Shown: positions 15,630 to 24,577 of the stretch, piece after piece
How positions within the stretch are numbered: the first letter of the stretch is position 1
Layout of the letters: the number at the start of each line of letters is the position of its first letter
NCBI GenBank assembly: GCA_013112575.1
Contig: JABFGG010000027.1
Coordinates: forward strand, 1 to 44,066
From: Chloroflexota bacterium
Lineage (GTDB): Bacteria > Chloroflexota > Anaerolineae > Anaerolineales > UBA11579
Direction: 5' to 3'
DNA: 44,066 nucleotides
Program-made: the position numbers and the translations under genes
The notes under the pieces: generated by a model
Seen by the model: the letters and a program-made list of their open reading frames with translations, nothing else
Databases searched by the model: none
What the model was told of the DNA's origin: nothing

Positions 15630-17048
15630 TTAAGGGAAGTATTGTTCTAATAAGCGCTGAGCCTGTTGACCAACGAGCCCATCGAGATCGATCTCCAGAG
15701 CTCGCAAAAAGGCGCTTTCAGCTTCAGTTCGATTGCCTTGTGTAAGGTGAAGCAGGCCCAGATGGATGTAAGTGGCTGCATATTCCGGGGCCAAAATTAT
15801 AGCCTGGTCGTAAAAGCGGATGGCATTGATGTGGTCTTCCATCAGGTAAGCGACACGACCATTGGCGACCAGGACGGCGGGGTCTTCGGGGGCCAGTTCG
15901 AGGGCCTGGCGGGCAGCGGGCAAACCCTCATCTTCAATGAAGACCTCGAAATCCACAGTGAACTCGGCCAACGCGACCCAATAACGGCTGGTAGACGGTG
16001 CCAATTGTATGGCCTGTTTATAGTGCTCCAGGGCAATAGGGAGGTCGCCTGCCTGGGCGGTGAGGCGGCCCAGGTCGACGAACAGGTCGGGGTTTTCAGG
16101 GTTCAGCTCGGTGGCTTTGGTAAGGTAAACCAGGGCTTGCTCAGGCTGGTTGAGGCGCTGCCAATAGAGGGCCTGGAAAATGTTAGCGGAGAGGGAATCG
16201 GGATTGAGCAGTAGAGCAGTTTGCAGTTCTTCAAAACCGCCCTGGCCCAATCTTTGTTTGGCTTCACCCAGATAGGCCCAGGCCTCAGCGTATTCAAGAT
16301 CATATTCAATGGCTAGTACAAAGTTCTCGGCAGCGAGCCTCCATTCGCTCACACTTGCCAAGGCCTGACCAGTGATGACGGCTGCATAGGCGGGGTCATC
16401 ACTGGCGAGGGCATCTCGCAATGCCCGGCGCAGTATGTCGCTGTCCTCTTGGAAACTATCATCCAGGTCGGCAGTGATTTCGAAGTTGGTGATGGCTTCT
16501 TCGGGATTTGAAGAGGCTAGTAACAGGCCAAGTTCAAAACGCGCCGCTGCGTTGCCCGGCTGGAGAAGGGTTAGTTGGTTTAATGCTTCTATGGCTGCTG
16601 GGTAGTCGCCGTTTTGGCGGTAGTTGACAGCCAGCAAACGATAAGCTTCGACGTTTGCGTTGTCGAAGGCAATGGCCTCCTCCCAAATCTGTATCGCCTT
16701 TTGGTTATCCCCTGTCAACTGATGGGCTGTGCCCAGTGCGACCCAACCATCAGCCCCGATTTGTCTTTCCTGCTGGGCACGCTCAAAATATTCGATAGCG
16801 GCAGCATAGTCCTCATGCAATAATGCCTGCATACCGGCATCATCCCAGAGATCTGGACGCGGTGGAAAGCCCTGTGCGGCTTTGGCAAAAAGGTGAGCGG
16901 CTGAAGGGTTGTCTGCTGCTGCGGCTTCTTGTGCTTGACTCAAGAGCTGGTTTGAGCTGTAGGCAAACAGGCTCCATATGGCGATGGCCAGAACCACTAG
17001 GATGGCAAAAATGCGGATAGCGATAGGAGTATTGCCAAGGCGCTGCAT
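15630..17048 (-). CDS. Membrane-anchored TPR-repeat protein
   Basis: 472 residues from ATG 17048. One N-terminal membrane helix (IAIRIFAILVVLAIAIWSLF, about 10-30) is followed by roughly a dozen degenerate tetratricopeptide repeats (for example LDLWDDAG-like, GWVALGTAHQLTGDNQKAI, PDLFVDLGRLTAQAGDLPIAL, YIHLGLLHLTQGNRTEAE). Such proteins are scaffolds for protein assembly; no catalytic domain is seen. The upstream in-frame extension to 17201 is rejected because it reads through a palindromic element. TATAAT lies 6 nt before this ATG, so the mRNA may be leaderless. Confidence 0.88.
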   Translation of the reverse strand: MQRLGNTPIAIRIFAILVVLAIAIWSLFAYSSNQLLSQAQEAAAADNPSAAHLFAKAAQGFPPRPDLWDDAGMQALLHEDYAAAIEYFERAQQERQIGADGWVALGTAHQLTGDNQKAIQIWEEAIAFDNANVEAYRLLAVNYRQNGDYPAAIEALNQLTLLQPGNAAARFELGLLLASSNPEEAITNFEITADLDDSFQEDSDILRRALRDALASDDPAYAAVITGQALASVSEWRLAAENFVLAIEYDLEYAEAWAYLGEAKQRLGQGGFEELQTALLLNPDSLSANIFQALYWQRLNQPEQALVYLTKATELNPENPDLFVDLGRLTAQAGDLPIALEHYKQAIQLAPSTSRYWVALAEFTVDFEVFIEDEGLPAARQALELAPEDPAVLVANGRVAYLMEDHINAIRFYDQAIILAPEYAATYIHLGLLHLTQGNRTEAESAFLRALEIDLDGLVGQQAQRLLEQYFP

Positions 17049-17069
17049 GAGGGGATTATATGGGATGAC

Positions 17070-17119
17070 GCAACAACTATGTTGTTGCCATTGGAGTTTG
17101 CCCAGCAAACTCCAATGGC
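17070..17119. repeat. Tandem triloop palindromes between divergent genes
   Basis: First hairpin: arms GCAACAAC (17070-17077 with 17081-17088), loop TAT. Second: 15-bp arms GCCATTGGAGTTTGC (17087-17101 with 17105-17119), loop CCA. The two overlap by two bases. The arrangement copies that in the tRNA-Glu leader at 5212-5260. Confidence 0.75.
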
Positions 17120-17152
17120 AGGATGTTAAAAAAGGACTTGTTGTCAAGCTCA

Positions 17153-17181
17153 TTGAATTTTGACCTGCCAGCGAATATAAT
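17153..17181 (+). promoter_or_regulatory. Sigma70-type promoter of the acyl-CoA dehydrogenase/ETF operon
   Basis: TTGAAT (17153-17158) and TATAAT (17176-17181) with a 17-nt spacer, 45 nt upstream of the start codon at 17227, which has its own AAGGA site. Confidence 0.75.
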
Positions 17182-17226
17182 AATTCCGTGGCTTTTGTCA
17201 CAATTCCTTAGGACCAAGGATCATAC

Positions 17227-18438
17227 ATGGATTTCCAACTGAATGAAGAACACCTGGGGGCACAGGAGATGGTGCGCGATTTCGTGCAGAAAGAGATCGG
17301 GCCCATAATCAAAGAGCAAGACCGCAAACAAGAAATGGCCGATTTCATTCTCCCTCGTATGGGCGAACTCGGTATTTTGGGGATCAATCTTCCGGTGCGC
17401 TACGGCGGACAGGGTTTTGATTACATCACCCTGGGCCTCGTATGTGAAGAACTGGAAGTGATGGACAGCACGTTGCGTGTGGTGATGTCTGTGCACATGG
17501 GCCTCAACAGCATGGCGATTTTGCAGTGGGGCACTGAAGAGCAGAAACAACAATTCCTCGTGCCCCAAGCGAAGGGCGAAAAGGTGGCCAGTTTTGGCTT
17601 AACCGAGCCGGGCGCCGGTTCGGATGTGGCTGGCATGACGAGCACAGCGCGCAAAGACGGGGACGAATATGTGCTGAACGGGGAGAAGATGTGGATCTCT
17701 TTGGCTACCAAGTCTGACCATGCGCTCATCGTCGCCCGGACTGACAATGAAGTCGACCCACATGAAGGACTTTCGGCTTTTATCGTTGAGCTGGACCGCG
17801 ATGGAATTACTACCGGCGACATCCACGGCAAAATGGGTGTGCGCGCCGGTTCGACCGGTTGGATCGCTATGCAAGACGTGCGCGTGCCGGAGTTCAATCG
17901 TTTGGGTGAAGAAGGCGAAGGTTTCAAGATCGCCATGTCGTGCCTGGATAATGGGCGTTACACCGTAGGCGCAGGTGCAACCGGCCTGATCCGGGCCAGC
18001 CTGGAAGCTAGCATAAATTATGCCAATGACCGCAAAGCCTTTGGGCGCGAGATCGGCAAGTTCCAGCTCGTGCAGCAGAAGATCGCGTACATGGTGCAGT
18101 GGTATGAAGCGGCGCGTTTGCTGTATCTCAAAGCGGGTTGGCTGAAGAACCAGGGTAAACGCAATACCAAAGAGACCTCGCTGGCCAAGTGGTTTGCCAC
18201 AGATATGTCTTTCCAGGCAGCTTCTGAAGCCATCCAGGTGCATGGGGCTTATGGTTACAGCGATGAATATGACGTGGAACGTTATCTACGTAACTCCAAG
18301 GGCGCAGTGATCTACGAAGGCACCAGTGAAGTGCATCAACTGATGCAGGCTGGCTATGCCCTGGGTTACCGTGAAGATGGCGAGCTGCGAAAAGAATTGC
18401 CAGCTTACGATGCTGAATACTGGCAAGCGGAAGCGTAG
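17227..18438 (+). CDS. Acyl-CoA dehydrogenase
   Basis: 403 residues. The FAD-binding signature FGLTEPGAGSDVAGM (about 121-135), the MWISLATKSDHALIVART strand, and the C-terminal YEGTSEVHQLM with the likely catalytic base Glu364 are all present. DRKAFGREIGKFQLVQQKIA is the family's helical signature. It oxidises an acyl-CoA to the 2-enoyl-CoA and passes electrons to ETF. Chain-length preference cannot be read; glutaryl-CoA and butyryl-CoA dehydrogenases share these features. It is directly followed by etfB and etfA, which supports co-function. Confidence 0.95.
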   Translation: MDFQLNEEHLGAQEMVRDFVQKEIGPIIKEQDRKQEMADFILPRMGELGILGINLPVRYGGQGFDYITLGLVCEELEVMDSTLRVVMSVHMGLNSMAILQWGTEEQKQQFLVPQAKGEKVASFGLTEPGAGSDVAGMTSTARKDGDEYVLNGEKMWISLATKSDHALIVARTDNEVDPHEGLSAFIVELDRDGITTGDIHGKMGVRAGSTGWIAMQDVRVPEFNRLGEEGEGFKIAMSCLDNGRYTVGAGATGLIRASLEASINYANDRKAFGREIGKFQLVQQKIAYMVQWYEAARLLYLKAGWLKNQGKRNTKETSLAKWFATDMSFQAASEAIQVHGAYGYSDEYDVERYLRNSKGAVIYEGTSEVHQLMQAGYALGYREDGELRKELPAYDAEYWQAEA

Positions 18439-18479
18439 GCGTTTTTCGGTATCACTAACTAATTGCAGGAGGACATGCC

Positions 18480-19259
18480 TTGAAGATAGTCGTAGCAGTA
18501 AAGCAAGTGCCGGACTCGGCGGCCAAGGTATCCGTCGAGAATGGTGAGGTTTCCTGGGGGGATGCGCCTTTGGTGATCAATCCCTGGGACGAGTTCGCGG
18601 TCGAAGCTGCCTTATTACTCACCGAAGAGCATGGTGGTGACGTGGTGGCGGTCAGCCTCGGCGATGAGGACTCCAAAGAAGCTTTGAAGCATGCCCTGGC
18701 CATGGGATGCAGTGAAGCCATCCTGATCTCCGATCCATCCCTCCAGAACGCCGATACGCAGGCTGTGGCGCATGCTTTGGCAGCAGCCATTCAGAAGGTT
18801 GGCGATGTGGATATGGCTGTGTTCGGCAAACAGGCCATCGACGGTGATAACGCCGTGACTCCGGTACAGGTGGCGCGGGTGCTGGGTTGGCCTGCGCTGA
18901 CGCTGACATCCAAGATCAGCGAACTGGATGCGGATGCTAAAACCTTGAAGGTTGAACGCTCCATTGAAGAAGGACGGCAGATCGTGGAAGGCAAGTTGCC
19001 CGCTGTGATGAGCGTGGTCAAAGATTTTGGGGAGCCGCGCTATCCCTCGTTTATGGGTATTCGCAAGGCGTCTAAAGCCGAAATCCCCGTATGGAGCGCG
19101 GCAGACCTGGGTGCGGATGTGCCCGCTGCTGTAGTTTCCTGGCCGGAGATGAGCAACCCGCAGGCACGTGAAGTAAGCAATGAGATCATCGAAGGTGGTT
19201 CGCCCGAAGAGATCGCGGCGACACTGGCCGACAAGATCATTGAAGAAGGGGTGGTGTAA
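18480..19259 (+). CDS. etfB: Electron transfer flavoprotein, beta subunit
   Basis: 259 residues. Motifs: MKIVVAVKQVPDSAAKV at the N-terminus, NPWDEFAVEAALLL, FGKQAIDGDNAVTPVQVARVLGWP in the centre. EtfB holds AMP and contacts the dehydrogenase. The start is TTG 18480, set by a perfect AGGAGG (18467-18472) 7 nt upstream; the ATG at 18475 lies too close to that site and leads to a stop after two codons. The C-terminal recognition segment is SFMGIRKASKAEIPVWS. It is separated by 2 nt from etfA. Confidence 0.96.
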   Translation: MKIVVAVKQVPDSAAKVSVENGEVSWGDAPLVINPWDEFAVEAALLLTEEHGGDVVAVSLGDEDSKEALKHALAMGCSEAILISDPSLQNADTQAVAHALAAAIQKVGDVDMAVFGKQAIDGDNAVTPVQVARVLGWPALTLTSKISELDADAKTLKVERSIEEGRQIVEGKLPAVMSVVKDFGEPRYPSFMGIRKASKAEIPVWSAADLGADVPAAVVSWPEMSNPQAREVSNEIIEGGSPEEIAATLADKIIEEGVV

Positions 19260-19261
19260 AC

Positions 19262-20308
19262 ATGGCTAACAAAGTATGGGTTTTTGTAGACCAGTTCAAA
19301 GGCGAGGGCCACCCTGCTTCGTGGGAAGTGGTGGCGGCCGGTCGTAAGCTGGCCGATGAGGTGGGCTCCGGCCTGACGGCGCTGGTGTTTGGCGAAGGTG
19401 TTGAAGCCGTGGCCCAGACAGCGATCCATTATGGCGCGGATGAAGTACTGCTGGCTGATGGCGCTCCGCTGGCGGAATTCCGCGTGGAAGCGTATGCCAG
19501 CCAACTGGCGAAACTGGCCCAGGATGACACCCCTGATGTGATTCTTTTCCCGACAACCACAAGGGCGCGGGAATTGGCCGGTATGGCCGCAATTGATCTG
19601 AACAGCGGTGTGTTGCCAGACGTGATCGCCATGGACCTGGAAGGCGATACGATAGTGGTGACACGTCCGGTGTATGCGGGTAAATTGCTGGCCAAGTCGC
19701 AGTGTGCGGCCAAGCCGCAGTTAATTACGCTGCGGGCGCGTGCCTTTGGCAAGCCGGAGGCCGATGAAAGTCGTTCGGGTGAAGTCAAGAGCGTGGATGT
19801 GGTTGTCGACGAAGGGACGATGGCAACCCAGGTGGTGGACTATGCTACTTCCGATGGGCAGGTGAGCCTGACAGATGCCTCGGTGATCGTATCTGGTGGT
19901 CGTGGTACTTCCAACCGGGCAGATTTGGAACCGCCTGCTGATATCACAGATGAAAAAGAGCAGGAGATCTGGCGGGCGCAGCAGGGCTTTTTGTTAATCG
20001 GTGAACTGGCCGAAGTGCTGGGGGCGGCAGTCGGCGCCAGCCGTGCGGCCGTGGATGCGGGTTACATCCCCTACACACACCAGGTGGGGCAAACGGGTAA
20101 GGTGGTGGGGCCGGACCTGTATATCGCCAGCGGCATTTCCGGTGCAATCCAGCACCTCGCCGGGATGCGCACGAGCAAGGTGATCGTGGCGATCAACAAG
20201 GACCCCGATGCGCCGATCTTCAAGCTGGCGCGCTTTGGCGTGGTCGGAGACCTGTACGACATCGTGCCTGCGTTGACGGCGGCTTTTAAAGAGCGGTTAG
20301 ACAAATAG
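19262..20308 (+). CDS. etfA: Electron transfer flavoprotein, alpha subunit
   Basis: 348 residues. The N-terminal domain has WVFVDQFKGEGHPASWEV. The C-terminal FAD-binding domain is complete: SVIVSGGRGTSNR, GAAVGASRAAVDAGYIPYTHQVGQTGK, SGISGAIQHLAGM and INKDPDAPIFKLARFGVVGDL. EtfA carries the FAD that takes electrons from acyl-CoA dehydrogenases. The usual membrane acceptor ETF:quinone oxidoreductase is not in the window. It is the last gene of the operon and is followed by a terminator. Confidence 0.97.
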   Translation: MANKVWVFVDQFKGEGHPASWEVVAAGRKLADEVGSGLTALVFGEGVEAVAQTAIHYGADEVLLADGAPLAEFRVEAYASQLAKLAQDDTPDVILFPTTTRARELAGMAAIDLNSGVLPDVIAMDLEGDTIVVTRPVYAGKLLAKSQCAAKPQLITLRARAFGKPEADESRSGEVKSVDVVVDEGTMATQVVDYATSDGQVSLTDASVIVSGGRGTSNRADLEPPADITDEKEQEIWRAQQGFLLIGELAEVLGAAVGASRAAVDAGYIPYTHQVGQTGKVVGPDLYIASGISGAIQHLAGMRTSKVIVAINKDPDAPIFKLARFGVVGDLYDIVPALTAAFKERLDK

Positions 20309-20353
20309 CAGCTAAGCTCGGATGAAATAACACTTCTTTTGGATATAAACTCA

Positions 20354-20390
20354 GGTGCAGCATAAAGCTTGTGCTGCACCTTTTTTCTTT
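20354..20390 (+). terminator. Intrinsic terminator of the acyl-CoA dehydrogenase/etf operon
   Basis: 9-bp stem GGTGCAGCA/TGCTGCACC (20354-20362 with 20372-20380) followed by TTTTTTCTTT. It lies 45 nt after the etfA stop and ends only 2 nt before the ATG of the next gene. Confidence 0.92.
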
Positions 20391-20392
20391 TT

Positions 20393-21571
20393 ATGAACAC
20401 TAAACCACAACGCGCCATTACTGTCTCTTATTTAGCTTTCATTGTGCTGGGTTTGTATGACGGCATCTTGGGGGTGGTGTGGCCCTCCATGCGCGACAGC
20501 TTTGGCCTACCCCTGGACGCGGTGGGCATCTTATTGGTGTTTGGTGTGTTGGGCTTTGTGCTGGTCAGCTTCGGAAACGGCTGGCTGGCAGGGCGGTTCT
20601 CGACGATCAACATCTTCCTGATGAGTGCAATTGTGCGTACAGTGGGATTTAGCATTATTGCCCTATCCACCATTTGGCCTGTTGTGATCCTGGGGGGCTT
20701 TTTGATCAGCGCGGGTGCAGGTGGTATTGATGCGGGTTTAAACACCTACGTTGCGCGGCATTACAGGGCGCGGCAGATGAACTGGTTACATGCCAATTTC
20801 GGGGTGGGGGCCACGCTGGGGCCATTGCTGGTAGGCGGGACCCTGGCACTGAATCTGTCCTGGCGCTGGAGTTTTGCTGCCGTAGTCATCTTGCAGATCA
20901 TTATCATTGGCCTATTGTTGATAACTTATTCGTCCTGGGAAAATGATGTAGAGGAGCAAAAGGATGACACCGGTGGTGTAAAAAAGGTGGGCTTTGGGGC
21001 AACGCTGCGGCTGCCGCTGGTGTGGATGGGTGTGGGGCTGTTCTTTTTGACGACAGGGACGGAGTTGAGCGCCGGGCAGTGGGCCTTCCCCTTGTTCACC
21101 GAAGCTCGCGAGGTGGCTGAGGGCACGGCCAGCGTGTGGGTTAGTGTGTATTGGGGAAGCTTTACCCTGGGACGTTTCCTGCTGGGCTTCATTGTCGACC
21201 GGTTGTCGCCGAAGCTGTTCATGCGTTTGTCGTTGGGTGGTGTAGTTCTAGGGGCGCTGTTGTTATGGACACGGCCATTGCCCTATGCGGATTTTGTTGG
21301 GCTGGCATTTGCTGGATTTGCGCTGGCTTCCATATTCCCGATCCTGATCGCGACCACACCTGAACGCGTAGGGCGGGAACACGCGGCCAACGCCATTGGT
21401 TTCCAGGTGGCGGCAGCGGGTTTGGGTGGAGCATTGCTGACCGGATTAGCCGGGGTGCTGGCAGATAGCGTGGGCCTGGAGGTGTTGGGGCCATATCTGG
21501 TGGGGACTTCTGCTTTGATGGTTTTATTATATGAAGGAGTGATTTTCCTTAGTAAACGTAGGAGAGCATAA
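20393..21571 (+). CDS. MFS transporter
   Basis: 392 residues, about twelve membrane helices with a longer cytosolic loop (SSWENDVEEQKDDTGG) between helices 6 and 7. MFS features include GNGWLAGRFSTINIFL after helix 2 (a variant of the DRxGRR loop) and GRFLLGFIVDRLSPK in the second half. It resembles the FucP/sugar and small drug-transporter group, but the substrate is unknown. The ATG at 20393 is preferred over TTG 20369, which lies inside the terminator hairpin. No Shine-Dalgarno is visible before the ATG, only the T-rich tail of the terminator. Confidence 0.88.
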   Translation: MNTKPQRAITVSYLAFIVLGLYDGILGVVWPSMRDSFGLPLDAVGILLVFGVLGFVLVSFGNGWLAGRFSTINIFLMSAIVRTVGFSIIALSTIWPVVILGGFLISAGAGGIDAGLNTYVARHYRARQMNWLHANFGVGATLGPLLVGGTLALNLSWRWSFAAVVILQIIIIGLLLITYSSWENDVEEQKDDTGGVKKVGFGATLRLPLVWMGVGLFFLTTGTELSAGQWAFPLFTEAREVAEGTASVWVSVYWGSFTLGRFLLGFIVDRLSPKLFMRLSLGGVVLGALLLWTRPLPYADFVGLAFAGFALASIFPILIATTPERVGREHAANAIGFQVAAAGLGGALLTGLAGVLADSVGLEVLGPYLVGTSALMVLLYEGVIFLSKRRRA

Positions 21572-21682
21572 GTTTCCCCGACCTTGCCATTTTTGGCGAA
21601 AAATAATGAAATAAGTAATTTTCATCCGGTTTTCCTGGATGGTTTTGCTGTCAAATTGGGGTAATGTAAGGATAGGCATCCC

Positions 21683-21717
21683 AAAATACATTTATAGAAT
21701 TTCCTAAATTGTATTTT
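21683..21717. repeat. Inverted repeat upstream of the hydrolase gene
   Basis: Arms AAAATACA (21683-21690) and TGTATTTT (21710-21717), 34 nt upstream of the start codon. It could be an operator or a 5'-UTR hairpin. No bound regulator is identifiable. Confidence 0.35.
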
Positions 21718-21750
21718 AGGTTGTACTTACTTCATGAGGAGCAAAGCGAC

Positions 21751-22995
21751 ATGGCAACACAAGGGCGATCGTTTGACAGCGTCATGGGGGTGTTCAAAGA
21801 TCCTGAAACTGATTGGATCTTCAACCGCACACTCACATTCATGAGCGAAAAAGCTGCTGAAATCGGTGAGTGCCTTTATGCAGCGCGCAGGATAAATGAG
21901 CAAGATGGCAAAAGCTGGATAAGAGAATGGGCCGAATTAGCTTCAAGAGTAGAAGCTCATGCTGAAGAGGCGCTGGCGAAAGGAAACATAGTTAGTGCAA
22001 GGGAGGGATACTTACGGGCAACTAACTACTATAGGACTGCGGAATACGGCACACCACCCTCACATACTCAATTCGATGCATTGTGGGAGAAGAGTGTAGA
22101 TTGTTTTCAGCAGGCCTGCAAATTATTCAATCCACCAATTCAATTAATCCAGGTGCCCTTTGAGGGTAAGGAGTTGCCTGGATATTTTTGGCGTCCTGAT
22201 GACTCTGGGGAGAAGCGGCCCACGCTGATCGCCGCTGGGGGGAACGACTCGTCGTTGGAAGAAGTGGTGTTTTGGGTTGGTATGGCGGCAGTCAGGCATG
22301 GCTATAATTTCTTTACTTTCGAGCATCCCGGCCACCGCGGAGCATTACATCTTTTTGACGATTGTTTCAAACGACCGGACTATGAAGTGCCTTACAAAGC
22401 AGGCATCGATTACCTGGAAACGTTGCCTGGCACGGATGAACGAATTGCGATGACAGGCTACAGTTTTGGCGGCTACGTTACATGTCGGGTGGCGGCACAC
22501 GAAAAACGGTTAAAAGCCATCGTTCCCAATCCGCCAATTATTGATGCTTACCAGTTATTCAGTACTGATATGCGCGATTCAACGGTGGTCAAAGTGCTAC
22601 CAACAGCTATTTTTGAGTCGTTGGCGGAGAGGGGCCTGAGTAAATCTCCCATGAGATATAACCTTGCCAAGTACACAATGATGTCCTTCGGAACGCCTGA
22701 ACTGTCGTGGACTGAATTCGCTAAATTCGAAGCGCAAAGACCTTTTACAGTGAGGGATGAACTTCACCAGATTACCTGCCCGACGTTGGCTTTGGTAGGA
22801 GGTGGGGAAGGTTATGAGATGCTGAATCAGTCGCAGCAATTTGTTGATGATATTGCTGCAGAAAAAAAGCGACAACATGTATTCACCTTAGAGCAGGATG
22901 GCGCTAATGATCACTGCCAGCTTGACAACCGTGCGCGCAGCACACAGGTGATGTTTGATTGGCTGAATGAAGTATTTGACTATCGCTATGAGTAG
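21751..22995 (+). CDS. Alpha/beta hydrolase (FrsA / pseudooxynicotine-hydrolase-like)
   Basis: 414 residues. An N-terminal helical cap (about 1-125, SREGYLRATNYYRTAEYGTPPS) precedes the alpha/beta-hydrolase core. The nucleophile elbow is TGYSFGGYVTC (GxSxG), and the likely acid and base are near LALVGGGEGYEM and DGANDHCQLDNR. This architecture is that of C-C bond hydrolases and esterases related to 2,6-dihydroxypseudooxynicotine hydrolase. The substrate is unknown. ATG 21751 is chosen because GGAG lies 9 nt upstream; the TTG at 21709 has no ribosome site. A terminator follows. Confidence 0.88.
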   Translation: MATQGRSFDSVMGVFKDPETDWIFNRTLTFMSEKAAEIGECLYAARRINEQDGKSWIREWAELASRVEAHAEEALAKGNIVSAREGYLRATNYYRTAEYGTPPSHTQFDALWEKSVDCFQQACKLFNPPIQLIQVPFEGKELPGYFWRPDDSGEKRPTLIAAGGNDSSLEEVVFWVGMAAVRHGYNFFTFEHPGHRGALHLFDDCFKRPDYEVPYKAGIDYLETLPGTDERIAMTGYSFGGYVTCRVAAHEKRLKAIVPNPPIIDAYQLFSTDMRDSTVVKVLPTAIFESLAERGLSKSPMRYNLAKYTMMSFGTPELSWTEFAKFEAQRPFTVRDELHQITCPTLALVGGGEGYEMLNQSQQFVDDIAAEKKRQHVFTLEQDGANDHCQLDNRARSTQVMFDWLNEVFDYRYE

Positions 22996-23058
22996 TTTAC
23001 AAAACCCACCCACATGTTGAGCGATGTATTGAACACAGAAGTGGAATGTTGTGTGTAA

Positions 23059-23117
23059 TGCAAGAATAAAGGCCCTGAATAATTCGTCGGGGCCTCTTTC
23101 TTGCAATCTTTTTCTTT
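23059..23117 (+). terminator. Long-stem intrinsic terminator after the hydrolase gene
   Basis: Inner stem AGGCCCTGA/TCGGGGCCT and outer arms TGCAAGA/TCTTGCA (23059-23065 with 23099-23105) form one extended hairpin, followed by TCTTTTTCTTT. Confidence 0.75.
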
Positions 23118-23209
23118 GGTGTTGTTATGCAAAAAGGCCAATTAGGATGCATTGTAACGATTCTGGCATTTTATGTAATAATTATTTAGACTATAGTTAA
23201 AATAATTAC

Positions 23210-24472
23210 ATGACAATGTCTAACCCATTTCATCACTTTATCTTAAATCGCAGGCACTTCTTGGGGCTGGCTGTGGCCCTGTTTTTGGGCTTGAGCGTTT
23301 CCCAAGCCTCGGCATTGAGCGCGGATACGCCCCTGCCGGACATCCCGGAGGCTTATTGTGTGCCCGTAGATGCTGCTGTTGAGCAGGCTGAGGTCATTGC
23401 GGTGACGGCGTCTAACCGCATGGCAGTTGAGTTGGACGGCGAAGTGGTGATAGTGCGCTTGCTGGCTATCGATACAAATTCCACTACCGAGGCAGCAGCG
23501 GCGCATGCCCTATTGGATACACAAGCACTGACTGGTCGGAGCGTTACATTGGTGGGGGATGGCATGGATACAGACGAAGAGGGCAACCTGATGCGCTACG
23601 TATTTAGTGAAGACTCCTTCGTGAATTTTAGCTTGATTGAACAGGGCTACGCCACAGTCGCACATGAAAGCTTTTATGCCTCCTGCTATGGGTTCTTTTT
23701 GGTAGCACAGGCTGAGGCACAGCAGGAGCGCCTGGGTACCTGGATCCCTGCAGATGTGCGCATGGACCCGGCTGAGTGGCAACAATGGCCGGTCGTGCCC
23801 TTGATCAGTGAGAACGCTCGCAAGATCTATTTAAATGGATTGGGACTGGGAAACAATCCCAATGCGTTCACGATCTATGGGGATTGTCAGAGCCTGGCCT
23901 GGCGGCTGTTCGCGCCCCTGGACCGGGCCGATTACCAGTTGCCGGAAGAATACCTCTATCTGGAATACACACGTTACCAGTTCGGCGGCTCTTTTGAACG
24001 TAACCCGATCACCACAGCGGACAGCGCCACAGTAGCCAGTATGTACTCTGTGTTGTGGGCCGACCGCAAACAGTGTCAGCCAGGCGAGAATCCGCTGGCC
24101 TGTGAGTGGAACGTGCATAACCCCAGCATCGCTTTCATCAGCCTGGGCACGAATTGGAAGGGCACGGCTCGGGAGTATGAGGATTACCTGCGCAGGCTGG
24201 TGCAGGACTCGATCAACCTGGGCATTTTGCCCATCGTGGTGACCAAAGTGGATTCCAGTGGGATGGATTACCCGCTTAACCGGGTGATGGCGCAGGTAGC
24301 CTACGACTATGACATTCCCTTGTGGAATTTCTGGGCGGCGGTGCAGGATATGCCCAACCGCGGCATGGACCCGGATGATCCGCGCGGCATCCACTTCCTG
24401 CCCGAAGCTTATACGATCAAGCGCCTGACGGGGTTGATGAGTTTGCATGCGGTGTTGGAGGCGGGGGAGTAG
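23210..24472 (+). CDS. Secreted SNase-like + SGNH-hydrolase fusion protein
   Basis: 420 residues. A signal peptide with a twin-arginine-like start (NRRHFLGLAVALFLG) ends near SQASA. Residues about 60-185 resemble the staphylococcal nuclease fold (VIVRLLAIDTNSTTEA, VNFSLIEQGYA), but the usual GR of the active site reads GN (DEEGNLMRYV), so catalysis is doubtful. Residues about 200-420 look like an SGNH/GDSL domain: IYGDCQSLAWR, FISLGTNWKG and DPRGIHFLPEAY with the putative catalytic Asp/His. The Ser of block I is replaced by Cys or lies one position later (GDCQS). It may act on extracellular esters or polysaccharide acyl groups. A decayed copy of its last 28 codons lies at 25488-25574. Confidence 0.75.
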   Translation: MTMSNPFHHFILNRRHFLGLAVALFLGLSVSQASALSADTPLPDIPEAYCVPVDAAVEQAEVIAVTASNRMAVELDGEVVIVRLLAIDTNSTTEAAAAHALLDTQALTGRSVTLVGDGMDTDEEGNLMRYVFSEDSFVNFSLIEQGYATVAHESFYASCYGFFLVAQAEAQQERLGTWIPADVRMDPAEWQQWPVVPLISENARKIYLNGLGLGNNPNAFTIYGDCQSLAWRLFAPLDRADYQLPEEYLYLEYTRYQFGGSFERNPITTADSATVASMYSVLWADRKQCQPGENPLACEWNVHNPSIAFISLGTNWKGTAREYEDYLRRLVQDSINLGILPIVVTKVDSSGMDYPLNRVMAQVAYDYDIPLWNFWAAVQDMPNRGMDPDDPRGIHFLPEAYTIKRLTGLMSLHAVLEAGE

Positions 24473-24577
24473 GGAAAATAATAGTCCTGCTCTTCAAGGC
24501 AAACAAGCTGACCCAATAGAATTGCAACTCCATAAGAGTTTTTAGGGGGCCTAAAGCTAAATTGTGAGTTTTTGGTA

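Noticed and set aside
17049..17201. N-terminal extension of the TPR protein to 17201
   Set aside because: The extension reads through the two palindromes and lacks a ribosome site, while ATG 17048 starts a normal membrane anchor behind a -10 box.
18475..18483. ATG-CCT-TGA mini-ORF before etfB as a third start-stop element
   Set aside because: The ATG is only 2 nt from AGGAGG, too near for initiation; the TTG at 18480 has proper spacing, so the mini-ORF is likely chance.
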